Of a stretch of 64,000 nucleotides of DNA, positions 44,302-52,794 are shown one piece after another. The notes under the pieces are model-generated. The model searched no databases. It worked only from the letters and a program-made list of their open reading frames with translations, and was not told the DNA's origin. The stretch lies in NCBI GenBank assembly GCA_902793285.1, contig CADBCV010000001.1, forward strand, positions 1 to 64,000, in the 5' to 3' direction. Numbering within the stretch: the stretch's first letter is position 1; every line of letters starts with the position of its first letter. A program made the translations under genes and the position numbers. Source of the DNA: Oscillospiraceae bacterium (GTDB taxonomy: Bacteria; Bacillota; Clostridia; Oscillospirales; Oscillospiraceae).

Positions 44302-46044
44302 TTACGCAGGCGCCTTCACAGCGATGCCAGCTTTGAATTCAACCTCGATACCGCCCTGCTGCACCACAATCTTGTCTACGAACCGCTTCGTCAAATCATC
44401 GTCGAAGGCCTTCACCGGCCCCCACTGTGTGATTCTGTCGGTGCGCTCATAGAAATCAGCGAGATCATAGCACGCAGCAGGATCAACCTTTTCCCCCTCC
44501 ACCACTTCATTATCCGTTCCGGTCTTCAATGCGGTCTTCACCTTGGAAGGAATCTTCATGATGGCGTCGGTCAGCTTCAGCAGGGTCTGGATGTTCGCCT
44601 CCTGGATACCAAGGTCGCCCTTCTGAATAAGCAAGGCATCCCGCTTTTCGTTCAGCTCGTCAATCTCCTCGCTGATACGCTCCACGGCAGTCTCTTCGTC
44701 AATCTCCTCGCTCTCATCACTGTAAATAAACAGGATGCGCCGATCAAGGTGGCCCGTCGCGGCATAATCGCTGATGCTGTTCTCCAATTCGGATTTCCTG
44801 CTGTCGATGGCTTCAATCTCACGGCTGATACGGTCAAGCGGTCCCCAAAGGATGCGCTCCTGCATCCTGATCAGGTCTTCCCTCTTTTCAGGCAGCGTGT
44901 TAAATGCGGTGATCACTGCGTTCAGAACCTCTTCCTCGGTGACGCCTCTACCGCTGCATGCGTTACGCTTCTGCGACCTCGTGTGGCAGCGCCACTTGGT
45001 GTGTTCGCCGTCCCTGCTGGCGTACCGCTTGTAGCGGTCACCGCACTCTCCGCAGACCAGCTTTCCAAACAAGGCGCGCTGGCAAGTCATCCGTACCTTC
45101 TTGCCATTCACAACACGGTCGTGATCCATCTGCATCAGCTTGCCCTGCACCCGCATGAAGACCTCTTTCGGCACAATGGGAGGGTGAGCATTTTCGACGT
45201 AGTATTGGGGGAATTTCCCGTCGTTCTTCAACACCTTCTTTGTCAGGAAGTCCTCAATGTAGGATTTCTGCAGGAGCAAATCACCCATGAATTTTTCGTT
45301 CTGAAGCATGCTCTTGACTGTTGTATGCTGCCATTTATCACCGCCACAAGGGGCTTTGACACCCATTGCCTCCAGGTCCATCACAATCTCGCCGATGCTG
45401 TAACCTTCCAGAAAATTGCGGAACATCAGGCGCACCGTCTCCGCTTCCTCCGGCACAATGGTGAGTGCCTTGTCCCCGCGCTTCTTGGTGTAGCCCAGGA
45501 ACCGGCTGTGGCAAAGCATGGGCTTTCCCTGCTGAAAGCCGTACTGCAAGCCAATCCTCACGTTCTGGGAGATGCTCTGACTCTCCTGCTGGGCCAGGCT
45601 GGACATGATGGTGATAAGCAGTTCCCCGGATGCCCCCATCGTGTTGATCCCCTCCTTCTCGAACAAAACAGGGATACCGAGCGCCTTCAGCTTTCGGATG
45701 TAGTTGAGGCTGTCCAGTGTGTTCCGCGCCCAGCGGCTGATCGACTTTGTGATCACCATATCCACCTCGCCGTTTTCGCAGGCCTGGATCAGTTTGTTGA
45801 ACTGTTCACGCTTTGCCGTCGAGGTTCCACTGATGCCCTCGTCCGTGAACACGCCCGCCAGGGTCCAGCCATCGTGATTGTTGATGTAATCCGTGTAGTG
45901 CGTGACCTGCGCCTCGTAGGACGTTTCCTGCTCTTCGTTGTCCGTGCTTACGCGGGCATAAGCCGCGACCCGAAGAACCCTGTTTTCCGTCTGTGCCCCC
46001 ATCGCGGCATGCCGCTGCTGGGCAGGAATGATTCTGACTGCCAT
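44302..46044 (-). CDS. Large serine recombinase B
   Basis: The resolvase domain has the catalytic serine at residue 33 (AAYARVSTDNEEQ) and the arginine-rich motif KSISRWARN, with GISGTS in between. The recombinase domain and a zinc ribbon (CGECGDRY...CHTR...C, about residues 345-375) follow. A coiled-coil segment lies at about 410-490, and there is a variable C-terminus. The length of 580 is normal for TnpX/TndX-type recombinases. It would excise or integrate DNA through a phosphoserine link. It is last in a three-gene leftward operon, with the small partner 16 nt upstream. Confidence 0.93.
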   Translation of the reverse strand: MAVRIIPAQQRHAAMGAQTENRVLRVAAYARVSTDNEEQETSYEAQVTHYTDYINNHDGWTLAGVFTDEGISGTSTAKREQFNKLIQACENGEVDMVITKSISRWARNTLDSLNYIRKLKALGIPVLFEKEGINTMGASGELLITIMSSLAQQESQSISQNVRIGLQYGFQQGKPMLCHSRFLGYTKKRGDKALTIVPEEAETVRLMFRNFLEGYSIGEIVMDLEAMGVKAPCGGDKWQHTTVKSMLQNEKFMGDLLLQKSYIEDFLTKKVLKNDGKFPQYYVENAHPPIVPKEVFMRVQGKLMQMDHDRVVNGKKVRMTCQRALFGKLVCGECGDRYKRYASRDGEHTKWRCHTRSQKRNACSGRGVTEEEVLNAVITAFNTLPEKREDLIRMQERILWGPLDRISREIEAIDSRKSELENSISDYAATGHLDRRILFIYSDESEEIDEETAVERISEEIDELNEKRDALLIQKGDLGIQEANIQTLLKLTDAIMKIPSKVKTALKTGTDNEVVEGEKVDPAACYDLADFYERTDRITQWGPVKAFDDDLTKRFVDKIVVQQGGIEVEFKAGIAVKAPA

Positions 46045-46059
46045 ATGCTATCCTCCTCG

Positions 46060-46524
46060 TTAAATTCCGACCCAGGCACGTACCATCACCTGCTCGGTTG
46101 CGTTCATAAATGTTCTGCCGTATTCGGCAGGGGTGATCATGTCATAAACCGCCGCCGCGACCTCCACCGCGCTGCCCTCGCATGATCCTTGCGGTTTTGC
46201 CGTCTGGAACTTCGTATGGACAGGAAGCGCATCCGGAAGGATTGAGAAGCCAGGATGTGTCCTCCGCGCCAGTTCCTCCGTGACACGTTCCCATGCTCCT
46301 TCCGGAACAATGGGCGGATAATAATCCGTCCCCGCAAAAGTTCCCTTGCGCAGGTAATCCAGCAGCGACGACTGGCTCAGCCCTATCTCTGAAGCCTTCC
46401 TCGCCTCTTTAACAGACAGGCCACCAAGATATGCTTCTATGAAAGCATTCAGCTTTTGAACTTCACCTGGTTCCGGAACAGCGTGCCCGTCTTCAATTCT
46501 GTATCCATATGGGATATGTGCCAT
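46060..46524 (-). CDS. Small recombinase-associated protein (recombinase domain only)
   Basis: The sequence IPYGYRIEDGHAVPEPGEVQ..AFIEAYLGGLSVKEA and later DYYPPIVPEGAWERV match the middle DNA-binding 'recombinase' domain of large serine recombinases. The catalytic resolvase domain and the zinc ribbon are absent. It probably assists the flanking full-length enzymes in DNA recognition, or it is a reduced copy. The ATG is chosen because GGAGG lies 7 nt upstream; this start directly follows the stop of recombinase A, giving tight coupling. At 154 residues it appears to be an intact gene rather than debris. Confidence 0.7.
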   Translation of the reverse strand: MAHIPYGYRIEDGHAVPEPGEVQKLNAFIEAYLGGLSVKEARKASEIGLSQSSLLDYLRKGTFAGTDYYPPIVPEGAWERVTEELARRTHPGFSILPDALPVHTKFQTAKPQGSCEGSAVEVAAAVYDMITPAEYGRTFMNATEQVMVRAWVGI

Positions 46525-46526
46525 AC

Positions 46527-48257
46527 TCATTCCTCCTTCAGCGGTTCCTTCAGCTTTAAACCGCATTTCAGCTTGAAAACAACATATTTGCCGGTCTCCA
46601 CCGTTGCGCTCTCAACGATCTCAGTAAACAGCGCATCCTGGTCACCATCTTTTTTCCAGTCTCCGAGCGCCTCTTTAGCGTCAGCCACCGCATGAAGTAC
46701 CATGGAATCCCCCGACTTTTGCAGGATGTCATATCGGACGGTGTTCTCCCTGGCCTCCAGCTCAACCAGCTTTTGGCGAAAAGAAACCGGCTCACCACAT
46801 CCCTTGCTGATGAGAAGTGTAAGCCGGCGTTTTTCGTCTAAAATCTGATTCAGCTCGTCATTGAGCGCATTCAGCGCGTCCGCATTGTCCTTCGCTTCCT
46901 CCTGCCGAAGCCTGGCGGTGTAGGCATCAAATATGATGTCTTTTGCGTAGAGCAGCTTATTCAGCAGAGTGGCAAAGGCGTTTTTGATGTTCTCCTCCCG
47001 CTCCCGTTTCATTGAGCAGGTCGATTTGTCCACCACATGCTGAGAGCAGACCCAATGGTAAAGCTTCCCTGCGGAGGTCTTCTGCGTAACCCGCTTCATC
47101 GATCCGCCACAACATGCGCATTTGAGCCTTCCACTGAATGCGTAGCGGTTGCTGTGCGGATTGTTGCGCAGCTGCTTATCCTCGCAGGGGTTGTTGCTCT
47201 TCTCCGCTCCCCGTTGGCGGATGGCTGCGTTTGCCCGTTCAAAGGTGTCCTTATCGATAATGGCTTCGTGATGCCCTTCGTTATAGTACTGCTTCCTTTC
47301 GCCGTAGTTGTACTTGAGGTGGAAATGATCGAAGAAGGTTTTCTGATTCAGTACGTCTCCGATGTAGGCGACGTTCTTGATCATGCCACCGATCATATAA
47401 GCTGTCCAGACTCCGGGGGAACCGTCATTCCGTTTGGTCCCGGTCGGGATTCCTCTGGCGTTTAGCTCTTTCGCAATTGTCGGCGTGCCTTTTCCCGCGA
47501 GAACAGCATCGAAGATTTCTCTCACAATGGGTGCCCGCTCCGGATTGACCTCAAAGGTGCCGTCCACCAGGTTATAGCCAAACGGAGCCGTGGAATAGCG
47601 GAAGGTGCCGCTCTCAAACTGCTTGTGCTTCGTCCACAGTTCGTTGGCTGAGATGGACTTGGATTCCTCTTCGGCAAAGGTTGAAAACAACGTCAGCAGG
47701 AATTCCGACTCCATCGTGCCGGTATGGATGTTTTCCTTTTCAAACAGTATGTTCACACCGAGTGCCGTCAGCGTCCGCACCATTTCCAGGCAGTCCGTAG
47801 TGTTGCGGGAGAAGCGGGAGATGCTCTTGGTCAGGATCAGATCCACTGCTCCTGCCTTGCAGGCTGCGATCAGGCGCTGCAGTTCAGGCCGGTTCTCCTT
47901 TTTCGTACCGGAAACTGCCGCTTCCCAGTAGATGCCCGCGAACTCCCAGTCAGGGTGGGATTTGATGTATTCCTCGTAATGCTCCCTCTGAGCGACGATG
48001 GAGGTTTCCTGCTGGGTTGTGCCTGTGGAGACACGACAGTATCCTGCGACGCGCAGCTTCTTTACTTCCACCGGAGCGGTGGCGGCAATCTTCACCGGAG
48101 CCTGCATCTGTGGGATAATCGTCGCCTTCGTTTTCCCCTGGGCGATCTCGGAACGGAGGTCTGCCTGGGATGCAACCCTGATCGGCCTGTTTACGGTCTT
48201 TTTGGTGCGCTCCGCTTTACTGAGCGCTGGTATGATTTTGATCTGTCTCTCAGGCAT
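46527..48257 (-). CDS. Large serine recombinase A
   Basis: The resolvase domain starts after a roughly 65-residue N-terminal extension (basic, proline-containing). The catalytic serine is at about residue 77 in AGYCRVSTGTTQQE, and KSISRFSRN supplies the arginines. The usual DEGISGTS segment is altered to WEAAVSGTK. Further on are the recombinase domain (PFGYNLVDGTFEVNPE), a zinc ribbon (CACCGGSM...CSQH...C) and a coiled coil. GGAAGGAGG precedes the ATG. It is first in the operon. Two full-length catalytic enzymes plus a small partner suggest that recombination needs a mixed complex; that is inference. Confidence 0.93.
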   Translation of the reverse strand: MPERQIKIIPALSKAERTKKTVNRPIRVASQADLRSEIAQGKTKATIIPQMQAPVKIAATAPVEVKKLRVAGYCRVSTGTTQQETSIVAQREHYEEYIKSHPDWEFAGIYWEAAVSGTKKENRPELQRLIAACKAGAVDLILTKSISRFSRNTTDCLEMVRTLTALGVNILFEKENIHTGTMESEFLLTLFSTFAEEESKSISANELWTKHKQFESGTFRYSTAPFGYNLVDGTFEVNPERAPIVREIFDAVLAGKGTPTIAKELNARGIPTGTKRNDGSPGVWTAYMIGGMIKNVAYIGDVLNQKTFFDHFHLKYNYGERKQYYNEGHHEAIIDKDTFERANAAIRQRGAEKSNNPCEDKQLRNNPHSNRYAFSGRLKCACCGGSMKRVTQKTSAGKLYHWVCSQHVVDKSTCSMKREREENIKNAFATLLNKLLYAKDIIFDAYTARLRQEEAKDNADALNALNDELNQILDEKRRLTLLISKGCGEPVSFRQKLVELEARENTVRYDILQKSGDSMVLHAVADAKEALGDWKKDGDQDALFTEIVESATVETGKYVVFKLKCGLKLKEPLKEE

Positions 48258-48326
48258 TTCGAGGCCTCCTTCCGTACCTGGTCAGTTGGCATATTACCGT
48301 CACTGCCGCCCAAAAGCAAGTTTATA

Positions 48327-48340
48327 CCTTATATATAAGG
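48327..48340. promoter_or_regulatory. 14-bp perfect palindrome upstream of the recombinase operon
   Basis: CCTTATATATAAGG lies 70 nt before recombinase A. A second imperfect dyad (TTTCCGCCGTATAAAACGGAGAAA) follows about 6 nt further out. These could be operator or attachment half-sites of the recombinases. No function is proven. Confidence 0.4.
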
Positions 48341-48402
48341 GCCAGTTTCCGCCGTATAAAACGGAGAAAAACAGGCCCCGGAATTGTCGGATTCTGACAA
48401 AG

Positions 48403-48441
48403 AAACCTGCTAACAAAAGTCAAGAGCTTTTCAGCAGGTTT
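48403..48441 (-). terminator. Two-part hairpin downstream of the IS110 transposase
   Basis: AAACCTGCT (48403-48411) pairs with AGCAGGTTT (48433-48441), and an inner AAAAG/CTTTT stem extends it. T-rich sequence follows on both strands. It may end IS110 transcription and shield the recombinase operon. Confidence 0.55.
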
Positions 48442-48526
48442 TTATATTTCTCATGATTCGATTTTTGTGTACAACAATAAGGCCGGAATAATAACCCAAC
48501 CTGGCAGGACCTGCTCTGATCATTCG

Positions 48527-49729
48527 CTATTGATAGACTGCCATTACTCTTGCGTAATAGATTCTCAAGAACTTATTTAATCCAGCAATCTTTGCGTGCT
48601 TTTTGTCTTTACCTTCTCGTTCCTTTTTCAGGATATAGTTATAAACAGCATCGTCTTTTGGCGCTTTATGACTCTTAAGCACCCTCATGACTTCATATCC
48701 GACCTTCCGAAGAGTAGATGAACCTCGTTTTGTTATCTTGCGCCTGGAGCCAACAAACTGGCCGGATTCATACGGTGGAGGATCTATTCCGGCCCACGCG
48801 ATAAGCGCCTTTGCACTATGAAGGCGCCGAACATCACCGATCTCAGCAATTAACTTTGGAGCAAGGACATCTCCGACGCCTCCCATTGCCCGTACTGTTG
48901 AATATTCGGGTAATGACTTAGCAAGCTCCTGCATTCGTGATAAAATCAGAGACAGAGAGTTATCCACAGCTCTCAATACTGTTACGGCTTCCTGTACCAG
49001 CATTTTGGTCGATGGGGTACTGGAAGACAGTGTGGAGATACCACCAGATGCCAGTTCATAGACTGTTTCGGCTTTTGATCTGCTCCGGTGGTATTTCTTT
49101 TCTTCTGCCCAGATCAGGTATTCGTCGACAAATTCATCAAGACTCATGGATGTGATCAGGTCAAAGTGCCAGAAGCGCTCCACAAAGTCACTGAGTTTGT
49201 CCTTGCCACTGGCTTCATCCCAGCTGTTGAATAGTTTTTTTATACCCGGCATCACGTAATCCAGGATATGCGTCAGCTCTTGCAGTGCTTTCACATGGAG
49301 TTCCATATAGTAGCGGTACCGACAACCCAGGAGCTTAAGCTCAGCATAAAGTTCTTCGTCACTATCATACTTTTGTAACTTGAACCACTTTTCTATACCG
49401 TAATGCGCAATCATGACTGAATCGAGACGATCTGTCTTGGCTCCCCTGATGCTGTTGTCCTTCGCATATTTCTTCATTGCATAAGGATTCACTACAGAGA
49501 CAAAATAGCCTTTCTCTTGAAGGAATAATAGAATCGGCAAGTGGTAAATGCCCATTGCTTCCATCACAACCCGGATTTCTCCATCCAGCTTCTGCAACAG
49601 GCTGTCAAGGCTTTCCAGTTCTTTCTCCACATGTAGCACCTCGAATGGGCTGCACACAATCTCACCATAAGGCTTAAGAACACAAACAGTGCTCTTCCCT
49701 TTAGATACATCCACTCCTACGCTTATCAC
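48527..49729 (-). CDS. IS110-family transposase (DEDD type)
   Basis: The N-terminal RuvC-like domain shows SVGVDVSKGKSTV (first Asp), VVMEAMGIYH (Glu) and KTDRLDSVMIA (Asp pair). A helical middle follows. The C-terminal transposase_20-type domain contains MGGVGDVLAPKLIAEIGDV, ALIAWAGIDPPPYESG and KRGSSTLRKVGYEVM, the region of the catalytic serine in this family. The start used is GTG with AGGAGG 6-8 nt upstream, giving MISVGVDVSK. Eighteen extra upstream codons are possible but would cover the ribosome binding site. IS110 enzymes act without terminal inverted repeats, guided by a bridge RNA from the adjacent non-coding end. Confidence 0.93.
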   Translation of the reverse strand: MISVGVDVSKGKSTVCVLKPYGEIVCSPFEVLHVEKELESLDSLLQKLDGEIRVVMEAMGIYHLPILLFLQEKGYFVSVVNPYAMKKYAKDNSIRGAKTDRLDSVMIAHYGIEKWFKLQKYDSDEELYAELKLLGCRYRYYMELHVKALQELTHILDYVMPGIKKLFNSWDEASGKDKLSDFVERFWHFDLITSMSLDEFVDEYLIWAEEKKYHRSRSKAETVYELASGGISTLSSSTPSTKMLVQEAVTVLRAVDNSLSLILSRMQELAKSLPEYSTVRAMGGVGDVLAPKLIAEIGDVRRLHSAKALIAWAGIDPPPYESGQFVGSRRKITKRGSSTLRKVGYEVMRVLKSHKAPKDDAVYNYILKKEREGKDKKHAKIAGLNKFLRIYYARVMAVYQ

Positions 49730-49734
49730 CCTGA

Positions 49735-49915
49735 ACCTCCTAAAACTGATATTCGTAATTGTTCCAGCCGCACTTATTACCATTCAGTTTAGTTGGTTAC
49801 GCGGGAGCGGATCCCGACCTGCTTAATCGAATGCTTATAATAAGGGGTTGGTTGACGGTTTCTATGACGGATGCTACGACCCAAAAAACCCCACGTCAGA
49901 CCAATTACTCCCCCT
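49735..49915 (-). ncRNA. Candidate IS110 bridge RNA
   Basis: The non-coding segment upstream of the transposase folds into two domains. Domain 1: 49844-49857 (plus-strand GGGGTTGGTTGACG) pairs with 49894-49914 (CGTCAGACCAA, then CCCC), enclosing a 36-nt internal loop that would be the target-binding loop. Domain 2: CATTC at 49781 pairs with GAATG at 49829, enclosing a CGGGA/TCCCG hairpin (49802-49816) as a possible donor-binding loop. On the minus strand TATAAT at 49916-49921 would start a transcript of about 175 nt ending near the transposase ribosome binding site, close to the known IS621 bridge RNA size. Base pairing was judged by eye. Confidence 0.65.
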
Positions 49916-49980
49916 ATTATAAAAAATAAGTGCAGATGTCAGAGTTAATTACTCTCTAACAACTACACTTTTATGGTACT

Positions 49981-50157
49981 AAAAAACCCCTGTCCGTGGT
50001 CGTCGGGCAGAGGGAATCCGGGCATAAAAGTAGCCCGGAGGGGAAGTATCCTCGGTCTTGGATACCGCCCACCCGGGCCAGTGTCACTCTTTTCGTTCGT
50101 CAACGTCAGGCGTTTACAGCTTCCTTCGGGCGGATGTTACACCGCTCCCTCAGGGGC
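49981..50157 (-). ncRNA. Unidentified structured RNA with terminator
   Basis: The 177 bp between the lysin stop and the IS110 end are packed with short perfect stems: GCGG/CCGC (50129-50144), AACG/CGTT (50101-50113), GTATCC/GGATAC (50045-50064) and CCGGGC/GCCCGG (50017-50037). Read on the minus strand it finishes with CTGCCCG/CGGACAG (49989-50009), then GGGG and five T, a terminator. No protein frame is convincing. It could be a guide-type or regulatory RNA of the island, but I do not recognise the family. The strand is inferred from the terminator. Confidence 0.5.
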
Positions 50158-51942
50158 TTACACCTTCTCCGCGTATTTCAGACTGACCCAGCCATTACAG
50201 TTTTCCGCGTAGGCTTTCAGAAGTCCCCAGCCGTCCTGCTCGTCCACAATGGTGTAGACGCCCGGCTCGATATAGCCATAGGACGCATAGGATGCGGACG
50301 GTCCTTTCCGATAGTTCAGATCGGAGATGGAGATACGCACATGGTACGGAAACTCTGTGGTTCTCTCCGGTTCCTTCTGCTCTCCCCCGGTCGCCGCCTT
50401 ATATGCCGCTGCGGTATATCCGAACGGATCTGACGTGCTGTCCGGAAAGTACCAGAACGTCCAGGTGGAGCCGTACTTGTTCTTCACCACGGTCTTGCCT
50501 TGCACATAGGCTTTCCTGTCCTTCACGCTGCCCGTGCTGATGGACTGGATGTCTGAGAAGCAGTCATGCTCGTCCACATAAAGTGGGAGTGTCCGGTTAC
50601 CGTTTACCAGCACATCCTTCACTCCGGCAAGGATGGCGTCAGTCACACTGCCATTGTCCATCCAATGGGCAGCCTTGGAAAACCATCCGCCATTACGGAC
50701 CCAGTTATACAGGCCGTCTGCTCCGGTTCCGTACTTCTTGCGGCGGGAGGCAGATGTCTCCAGCTGATTGGCCATGAGGCTGGCTTCCGCCTTCGCCCCG
50801 GTAACCGTGCCCTGCTCCTGCTTGCACAGGCGGGCGATCTTCAAAAGCTGGTCATCGGTCAGAGTATACTTCGTGAAGGCAGATGCCTTCGGATACACCT
50901 GCTTGCCGTCGTCATCGAAAGCGGCATAGCCGGGATTTGCGTCAACGGCGAGGATGGCGTTTTCCAGGACGGTAAAGGCCCCGATCTGCGAAGCCTTGTC
51001 CTCCCAGGACTTCCGCACACGGTAATACTTCGTAGTCTGCTCCGGTTCGGTCGGAGTCACCGTTCCAGGATTCCAGTCCTTTTTCACCTTCGAACCGATG
51101 GTGACGTTGGTCGCCGTGTGATGGTTCTCGTTCAGCAGGATATCACCAGGCAGAAGGTAGTCCCCTCCGGTCAGGTACTTGCTGTCCGTCAGCGCCTTAA
51201 AGCCCGCCTTCACCAGTGCGTTTTTCATGTTGCCGGTATAAGTGCCGCTATGGTTCTTCAAAGCGGGAATCCCGAGCAGATATCCAGCCGCCGTCACGTT
51301 GGCGCACGCACCCGCCGAGCAGTCTGCTTCACAGGCAGTCTTGATCTTGGAAGGCTCCCAGCTGACCGCTTTCAGCTGATTGAGGTACGTTCTGTTCTGC
51401 CCCTGGTCGTAACCGATCTTGTCATTCAGTGCGGCGTCGATGCCAAGCTGTGCAATCTTCAGAGCGACCTTCTGATCTGGATAACGAAGCACTACAGTCC
51501 ACGGACGGTTGTACCAGCTTCTCATCTGCCACTCCGTTCCGGTCTGGTCTCCCGCCTGTCCTCCGCGATAGGCGTTGTTCTCGTCATGGCCGCTGTTGGA
51601 GATATAGTGTGTCCCGGTGGAGTTGATATACTTGGCGTGAGTAGCGGAGAGCGTGACCTTCTCCTCTGCAGCCGGAGCCACAGGTGTAGTTGTCTCTGCT
51701 TTCACGTCATACTGCGTCAGATCCCATCTCTGGATGATATCGCAGAGCTTGTCCACATAGGTGAGGCTCGTCGCATATCCGCCGTCCTTGATGATCTGCG
51801 CCGCCTTCTTATAGTCTGTGCAGCCCTTCAGCCCCTCGTAGCGGAGCTTGCTGCCATTCATCGCACCGTTCAGATAGGCGCTGTGATCAGCGATGGAATC
51901 CTCCACACAAGGATACTTCCTGAAATCCGCCGTGATGGTCAC
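50158..51942 (-). pseudogene. 5'-truncated cell-wall hydrolase (phage/ICE-type lysin)
   Basis: The frame begins inside a glucosaminidase (FlgJ/LytG-like) domain: TADFRKYPCVEDSIADHSAYL and AAQIIKDGGYATSLTYVDKLCDII are its C-terminal part, so the catalytic glutamate region is missing. A peptidase-like middle follows (YINSTGTHYISNSGHDENNAYRGG, CEADCSAGACANV). Then comes a cell-wall-hydrolase-like segment (LLKIARLCKQEQG...ASLMANQLETSA) and a C-terminal SH3-like domain (DLNYRKGPSASYASYG). Immediately upstream the sequence switches to another gene on the opposite strand. The remaining 594 codons are intact. Residual function of the downstream domains is possible but the protein has no secretion signal. 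Confidence 0.7.
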
Positions 51943-52108
51943 ATACCAGGAGGATGGCTTGCACTCCCTGAATCCGGCTTATGCACCGATGCATTTCTGC
52001 GAGGAGGAGTCCGTATATCTGATCGGTAAAGTATTGGGAATCCTTGACAAAGCTGATTATGCAAGTACGGAAGAAACAGAACGATATCTTGCTGTGCATG
52101 GAGAATAA
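51941..52108 (+). pseudogene. 3' fragment of a LexA/S24-like repressor-type gene
   Basis: The 55 codons read YQEDGLHSLNPAYAPMHF and VYLIGKVLGILDKADY, which resembles the last beta strands of LexA/S24 peptidase-fold repressors (LNPxY.P and V.IGKVLG pattern). Everything upstream is lost at the junction with the oppositely oriented lysin. The family call is from pattern resemblance only. Confidence 0.45.
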
Positions 52109-52196
52109 AGAGTAAACTGATCGCCTCTCACGCTCCGGCTCTTATCAGCCATGTATGAATTGAAAAATTGGTACCGTTCCGCGGAGGGTATGAACT

Positions 52197-52787
52197 ATGC
52201 CATTCAAGATTGATACGCAAACGAAGGGGATCTATATTATTTCCGAGGACTCCATCGCTCACCATTTCTTCAGCATCGACGAGTCATCTCCCGGCTTTCT
52301 TGTGAAGAAGCATTATACAGAGATCGAACGTGTGCTGTATGCCGCCTGGTCCCTCCGGGAAGGTAAATGCTACGAATCCATCGCCGCTTACTTCCACAGC
52401 GATGATGACCTGAAAGACGCGCCGCATTTGGAGAAGGTGGTCGCGGCGATAGAAAAGCAGATGAATCTGCTGACCGATGGCGGATATCAGAAGTATGTGG
52501 CTGCTCGCGAAAAACAGGACTGGAAGCTGATGGAGGGGAACCGCTACTGGCGGGAAGTCCAGGATATCTGGGTGGATATCAGCGCCCTCCGCGAAGGCCG
52601 ATATTATGAAAACGAAATATACCACCGCCCCGGCGTTCCCCGGATTGAAACTGTGGGGAAACGGCTGGTGGACAGGATTATGGATCTGGCCTGGCGGATG
52701 GACAATGACGCGCCTGGAAAGCAGGAGGAACTGGTGGAGGCATTTTACCGGGTGAACGAAGAGATGGAAAATAGAGGCAGGAGTTGA
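52197..52787 (+). CDS. Conserved-looking protein of unknown function
   Basis: The 196-residue acidic protein has no membrane segment, signal peptide or motif that I recognise. It is rich in aromatic and charged residues (GNRYWREVQDIWVDISALREGRYYENEIYHRPG) and looks like a soluble cytoplasmic protein. GGAGGG lies 8 nt before the ATG. The RepA-like ATPase gene starts 7 nt after its stop, so the two are an operon and may act together in replication or maintenance of the island (inference). Confidence 0.6.
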   Translation: MPFKIDTQTKGIYIISEDSIAHHFFSIDESSPGFLVKKHYTEIERVLYAAWSLREGKCYESIAAYFHSDDDLKDAPHLEKVVAAIEKQMNLLTDGGYQKYVAAREKQDWKLMEGNRYWREVQDIWVDISALREGRYYENEIYHRPGVPRIETVGKRLVDRIMDLAWRMDNDAPGKQEELVEAFYRVNEEMENRGRS

Positions 52788-52794
52788 AAGCTAT

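Larger units (their letters stand above)
48500..49975 (-). mobile_element. IS110-family insertion sequence (ends approximate)
   Basis: The element consists of the transposase gene and about 200 bp of upstream non-coding sequence carrying the candidate bridge RNA. IS110 elements lack inverted repeats, so the outer limits cannot be fixed from this copy alone. The right limit is placed before the terminator of the neighbouring structured RNA. Confidence 0.7.

Noticed and set aside
44296-46185. 629-codon plus-strand frame opposite recombinase B
   Set aside because: It is an antisense shadow; the minus-strand frame has the catalytic serine, arginines and zinc ribbon.
49981-50157. tRNA, IscB/HEARO-type RNA or group II intron piece
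   Set aside because: No tRNA T-loop or acceptor pairing, no neighbouring HNH or reverse transcriptase gene, and no remembered family sequence matched; kept only as an unknown structured RNA.
49973-50212. 79-codon plus-strand frame
   Set aside because: It lies over the structured RNA and the lysin end, has no ribosome binding site and no sensible protein character.
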